A stretch of 64,000 nucleotides of DNA, from NCBI GenBank assembly GCA_028285415.1, contig JANQPF010000022.1, forward strand, positions 186,001 through 250,000. Reading direction: 5' to 3'. Position 1 is the stretch's first letter. Every line of letters begins with the position of its first letter. Source of the DNA: Pseudomonadales bacterium. Lineage in GTDB: Bacteria; Pseudomonadota; Gammaproteobacteria; Pseudomonadales; Azotimanducaceae. The notes beneath the pieces are model-generated. The model was not told the origin of the DNA. It saw only the letters and a list, made by a program, of their open reading frames with translations, and made no database searches. A program made the translations under genes and the position numbers. This document shows, one piece after another, positions 60,258 to 64,000 of the stretch.

Positions 60258-63200
60258 TCAGTCCAGCGTATACCGGAAGCCCAGTTTTAACATGCGTCCA
60301 AACGGATTGTGGGTGAACGCATCGTAGTTGAACTCCCGTGACATGTACGGCGGATCCTCATCTTCCATGTTGATCACCGACCCCGTCAGCGTCAGCTGGC
60401 CGTCCATGAGAGAGTAGGTGACATGCAGGTCATGGGTGACGTGGCTCGAAACCACACAGTTATCGCCGCAGGTCTGCGGTGCCGCACCCTGGTACTTGTA
60501 CTCGTCGACATAGCTGGTAACCCAGCGGACGTTGAGGTCTTCCCATTGGTAGTTCACGGTGCCGCGCGCTTTCCACTCGGCAACCGTGCGCGCGAGAGAG
60601 GTGCGGTAGTTCAGCCGACCGAGCGCATCGTATTTTGGTCCGAACTCCCAGGCGTCAATCTCGAACGTCTCGATCTTGGTGCCCGTGATGTCCGTTGTCA
60701 GGTAGCCGGGGCCAACCGGGAAACCATACTGGAACGTGAAATCGAAGCCGTCCGTCTTGTAATCGGGACCGTTGACGATGTTCACGTTGATGATCTCGAT
60801 GTCGGTGGCATTGGTGCCGCCACCGAAGACCAGACGATCGAAGTACGGGCTCGCCGGGTCGCAGGCGCCGCCGCCGGGACAGCTGATGTTGACGATGTTC
60901 GAGAACGGTTCCGTCACCAGCGGATCAGTGAAGTCGTAGGACCAGTAATCCACGGTGATGAAAGCGTTGTCGCCGTCCATGAAGAGACCGTCTTTGTTGA
61001 AGAGCAGCCCGACGTTGATTGTGTCGGCTTCTTCCGGCTGGAGGTCCGGATTACCCCGTGTGTCGATCCGCTTGAACGCACCGGTGGCGGCCACGAACTG
61101 CAGCGAGTTGGAAGAGTTGCCGGACGTCGTCTGATTCAGCGTCGGGCCGCGGAAGGTCGAACCGTAGGAGGCGCGTATGCCGAAGCTTTCGGTCGCCTGC
61201 CAGCGGAAGGCGATCTTCGGGTCGGTCGTCGAGCCGATATCCCCGCCGTAGTCTTCGTGGCGTACGGAGATCTGACCTTCGAGCGTTTCGGTGAGCGGGA
61301 ACTGCAGCTCGCCGAATACGGCCCAGATGTCACGGTCCTCATCAATCGGGAAGCCCGGCGGCAGGAACCCGAATAGACCCGTTCGGCCGGTGGTACAGTC
61401 GGTAATCTCGGGACCTGCGGAACAGGGGAAGACGTCACCGTTGTAGAAGCCGGTGGGACCGGACTCGTAGGTTTCGTCCCGATATTGGAAGCCGACCGCG
61501 TAGTCGATGACGCCCGCCGGCATCTCGAAGAAGCCAACCTCACCCGTCAGAATACCTTCCACAACGAGCAGGGAGGTCTCACCCTTGTTCACACCGGTCG
61601 TGATCATGTAGTCACGCAGCTCCTGATTGTCCAATGCAGAGTTGAAGTCCGGATTGACGGCTTCGCCCCCCGGTACCAGCGAGTTGGCGCCAGCCATGGA
61701 GTTCGAGAATGGAATCCAGTAGCGGCAGGGACCCTGGCCGGCGTTGGCCTGGATGGTCGCCAGGTCGAAGGACAGGTTGCCGTTCGCGTCATACTGGTTG
61801 GGTACGAGCTCTTCACACTCGAAACCACCGAGACCCTGACGAGCCCGTTGGTCCCGGTACACCATCGTGTCGCCGCCTTCGCTGCCGCGCTCGGATTCCG
61901 AGTAGCTGACTGACAACTGATAACCGAGCTCACCCCACTGTCCGTCAAGAGACGCAGCAAACCGCATCAGCTCCGATTCCCGGAAGTGTTCGCGCGGCGG
62001 TCCGTCCTGGCCGTAGTAGCGGCCATAGAACCAGCCCACGTCCTGCCATTCAGGGGCAATGCCTGCGGCATCCTGAGCGCCACCGTCACCAGCCCACATG
62101 CAGTAAGCTTCCGGGCACGAGGCGTAGGCGCCATAGGTGGTCGGATACAGCCGCGCCATGTCGACCAGGCCCGGGTTGTTGGCCCGAATGGTCCGGTTTT
62201 CGTCCACCAGCCGGTTCGGCGGGTAGGAAGGTGACGTGCCCCATCCGGGCACGTCGCTGTCCGTCATCAGGAATTCCAGGCTGAGAGTGGTCGTATCGTT
62301 CAAGTCGAAGCTCGCCTCCGAATACCACTGCCAGCGGTCGGCGTCTTCGATCAGGTTGTCGAAGGCGGTGTACTGGAACCGGCAGAAACCGCCTTCCAGG
62401 TTGCCCGCGACACCGACGGAGGTTCGCGCCCCGCCTAGATCTTCGCAGTTGGGGTCGACGATGCCGGATGCCAGGAGGCCAACGAAGCCGCCGGCGGAGG
62501 CGGTGATGGGTGCCGCGGCCTCCCAACGATCGAGCGGCACGAAGACCGACGGTCGACCGACCGACGACCAGCCGCCCCGCGTGTTCTCATCGTAGCTCAG
62601 CAGGGACCAGTCGCGGTCGGCGATGCGCAGACGGTCGCGACGGATGTAGCTTGCGGAGGTCATGAAGTGAGCCCGCCCGTCCATGAAGGAGGTGCCCCAG
62701 ATGGCGCCAAGCTCCTGGTCACCATTGGTGTCATCGATGTCCTTATGGCTGCCGGTGACTTCGAAGCCTTCGAAATCCCCGCGTGTAATGAAGTTCATCA
62801 CACCGGCAATGGCGTCGGAACCGTACGTTGCCGCCGCCCCGTCGCGCAGCACCTCGATGCGCTGCACGGCAATCGATGGAACCATGTTGACGTCGACCAG
62901 GAGCTGCGCCTGCGCGCCGATGGCAAGCGGCGACCAGGTCGTGCGGCGACCGTTCAAGAGCACGAGCGAGCGGCTCGGCCCCAGGCCGCGGATGTTGACG
63001 GTGGCGCGGTCGGCGCCGGCGCCCGCTTGAAACTGGTCGGTTTCGCCGTCAGCACCCTGTGAGAAAGATAGACTTTTGATCAGGTCGATCGCCGTCGGCG
63101 ATCCTTCGAACTCGAGGTCTTCACGCTGCAGCGTGGTGACCGGCAGTGCGGCATCCTCAGGGGTGCCTTTAATATAGGTGCCGGTGACGACCACCTCTTC

Positions 63201-63299
63201 TATTTCGCCCTGCTGGGCAAATACTGCGGAAGTAGTCATCAGGGTACCGAAGAACAGGGCGCAGGCAGGCAGCCCGCGCCAGAGCGTAGTGCGTCTCAT
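60258..63299 (-). CDS. TonB-dependent receptor
   Basis: The 1013-residue outer-membrane protein has a signal peptide (residues 1-28), a TonB-box-like EIEEVVVTGTYIKG, a plug domain (VNIRGLGPSRSLVLLNGRR, IEVLRDGAAATYGSDAIAGV), and a long beta-barrel ending in the C-terminal aromatic-rich strand KLGFRYTLD. It imports large substrates across the outer membrane, driven by TonB. Family members of this size often take up oligosaccharides, siderophores or lignin/steroid-related molecules; specificity is not readable. It lies downstream of a second receptor with a similar C-terminal strand. Confidence 0.93.
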   Translation of the reverse strand: MRRTTLWRGLPACALFFGTLMTTSAVFAQQGEIEEVVVTGTYIKGTPEDAALPVTTLQREDLEFEGSPTAIDLIKSLSFSQGADGETDQFQAGAGADRATVNIRGLGPSRSLVLLNGRRTTWSPLAIGAQAQLLVDVNMVPSIAVQRIEVLRDGAAATYGSDAIAGVMNFITRGDFEGFEVTGSHKDIDDTNGDQELGAIWGTSFMDGRAHFMTSASYIRRDRLRIADRDWSLLSYDENTRGGWSSVGRPSVFVPLDRWEAAAPITASAGGFVGLLASGIVDPNCEDLGGARTSVGVAGNLEGGFCRFQYTAFDNLIEDADRWQWYSEASFDLNDTTTLSLEFLMTDSDVPGWGTSPSYPPNRLVDENRTIRANNPGLVDMARLYPTTYGAYASCPEAYCMWAGDGGAQDAAGIAPEWQDVGWFYGRYYGQDGPPREHFRESELMRFAASLDGQWGELGYQLSVSYSESERGSEGGDTMVYRDQRARQGLGGFECEELVPNQYDANGNLSFDLATIQANAGQGPCRYWIPFSNSMAGANSLVPGGEAVNPDFNSALDNQELRDYMITTGVNKGETSLLVVEGILTGEVGFFEMPAGVIDYAVGFQYRDETYESGPTGFYNGDVFPCSAGPEITDCTTGRTGLFGFLPPGFPIDEDRDIWAVFGELQFPLTETLEGQISVRHEDYGGDIGSTTDPKIAFRWQATESFGIRASYGSTFRGPTLNQTTSGNSSNSLQFVAATGAFKRIDTRGNPDLQPEEADTINVGLLFNKDGLFMDGDNAFITVDYWSYDFTDPLVTEPFSNIVNISCPGGGACDPASPYFDRLVFGGGTNATDIEIINVNIVNGPDYKTDGFDFTFQYGFPVGPGYLTTDITGTKIETFEIDAWEFGPKYDALGRLNYRTSLARTVAEWKARGTVNYQWEDLNVRWVTSYVDEYKYQGAAPQTCGDNCVVSSHVTHDLHVTYSLMDGQLTLTGSVINMEDEDPPYMSREFNYDAFTHNPFGRMLKLGFRYTLD

Positions 63300-63536
63300 A
63301 GCTGTAATTCCCCATTTGATCTCTCAAATCCGCCCTTTCATGCCTTCCTGTCATGCAGGTCCGGCGCAATCGAGCGGCTCTCCCAGAAACAGCTGTTCCC
63401 AACACACGCGCTTCGCGTCTACCCCAGTCGGAGAACAGTCATCCGACCGTAACGTTGCCGCTGTGGACTGTCAAACAATCGAGCCGTCCGGTTTTGGGTG
63501 GTTATGGCCTTCAGGACCGATCAGCAGGCAAAAAAA

Positions 63537-63558
63537 AGCCCCTTCGAATGAAGGGGCT
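63537..63558 (-). terminator. Intrinsic terminator of the upstream TonB receptor gene
   Basis: AGCCCCTTC (63537-63545), loop GAAT, and GAAGGGGCT (63550-63558) form a 9-bp stem. On the minus strand it is followed by a T tract (63530-63536), 20 bases after the partial receptor stop. Confidence 0.87.
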
Positions 63559-63578
63559 CTTTGTTCGAACGCGATCCT

Positions 63579-64000
63579 TTAGATCGACATCAGGTAACGC
63601 ATGTACCAGATGCGACCGCGGGGATCGTGGGTGAACGGGTCATAGGCGCCGTCGTTGTTCAACAGCGGCGGCTCTTCGTTGGTCAGGTTCTTGACCCCAA
63701 GCGTCAGCGTGGAACCTTCGCTCTGGAAGCTGAAGGCGGGCAGCTGCACGCTGTACTGGGCATCAGCCGTCGTGTGCGAATCGATCGTCGGCGCAAAGCC
63801 GATGAACGAGCCACGCAGCGCGCTCTGCGCCAGATCGTCGTCGTACTCGTCGACGTGGTTGATCTGCAGATTCACAGAGTGACGATCCTTCGACCAGTTC
63901 AGCAGCAGGTTCGCCTTGTACTCCGGCAGCGGGTGGCCGACCGTGTTACCGGCGTTGCGGCTGCCGATGCCGTCGATCGTCTGACCACGCGGATCCACCA
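63579..64000 (-). CDS. TonB-dependent receptor, C-terminal part (5' end beyond window)
   Basis: Only the last 140 codons are present. They encode barrel strands (YKANLLLNWSKDRHSVNLQI, TADAQYSVQLPAFSFQSEGS) and the end block AYDPFTHDPRGRIWYMRYL, parallel to AFTHNPFGRMLKLGFRYTLD of the neighbouring receptor. The two are paralogues in tandem. The gene runs off the right edge, so its plug and start are not visible. Confidence 0.88.
   Translation of the reverse strand, partial: VDPRGQTIDGIGSRNAGNTVGHPLPEYKANLLLNWSKDRHSVNLQINHVDEYDDDLAQSALRGSFIGFAPTIDSHTTADAQYSVQLPAFSFQSEGSTLTLGVKNLTNEEPPLLNNDGAYDPFTHDPRGRIWYMRYLMSI

Noticed and set aside
1-64000. tRNA, rRNA, CRISPR array, insertion sequence or prophage
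   Set aside because: No cloverleaf, regularly spaced repeat, transposase or phage gene was recognised by eye; a tRNAscan or CRISPR search would be decisive.

Overview
The window reads as chromosomal DNA of a GC-rich, free-living and probably marine gammaproteobacterium. The evidence is proteobacterial gene content: TonB-dependent receptors, Prc, PdxH, an FKBP lipoprotein, Coq4, PhaC/PhaR/phasin, two WS/DGAT acyltransferases, a CYP153-like P450, a DUF1800/DUF1501 pair and a Qnr-like pentapeptide protein. Shine-Dalgarno sequences are ordinary and GTG/TTG starts are frequent. No rRNA, tRNA, insertion sequence, prophage or CRISPR array was seen. Most of the window is dense operonic accessory metabolism; both edges cut genes.

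Layout. 1-2.6 kb: partial glycosyltransferase, a DedA-rhodanese fusion with an in-frame UGA at its active-site loop, and a small membrane protein. 2.6-8.4 kb: head-GIN protein, exported methyltransferase, GST, beta-lactamase-fold hydrolase, GMC oxidoreductase, Coq4. 8.4-13.8 kb: twin palindromic operators shared with a TetR regulator, a 45-aa acidic protein, and an MFS / enoyl-CoA hydratase / LLM oxidoreductase catabolic operon with an alpha/beta hydrolase. 14-22.9 kb: exported DUF1800/DUF1501 pair, a phosphatase-like protein coupled to an AhpD-like protein, DUF4336, a YfcG-like GST, a HAD phosphatase, and cupins. 23-28.7 kb: hydrolase, TetR, small membrane proteins, and a divergent DJ-1 enzyme / GlxA-type regulator pair. 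28.7-38.7 kb: a storage-lipid locus containing a GYD-PlsC fusion, GYD protein, PHA synthase, SDR, two WS/DGATs, phasin, two paralogous hydrolases and PhaR. 38.7-44.4 kb: epimerase, acyl-CoA synthetase, SDR, CYP153-like P450. 44.4-48.9 kb: overlapping MscS, SLC13 permease and sulfatase genes. 49-51 kb: thrS behind a threonine-rich leader peptide and attenuator. 51-64 kb: prc, FKBP, Qnr-like protein, MFS, GH172-like protein, pdxH, lipoprotein, thiolase and two tandem TonB receptors.

Two observations stand out. First, the DedA-rhodanese gene carries UGA where relatives have Cys in a C-[ST]-C-P loop. A perfect 7-bp hairpin with a 5-nt loop starts 15 nt after the UGA and fits the published bacterial SECIS spacing rules, so this is a selenoprotein candidate. 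Second, thrS encodes an unusual ThrRS without a TGS domain. It is preceded by a 25-codon leader with seven Thr codons, alternative hairpins and an intrinsic terminator. Together these suggest a threonine-starvation-inducible synthetase, functionally analogous to Bacillus thrZ but built as a ribosome-mediated attenuator.
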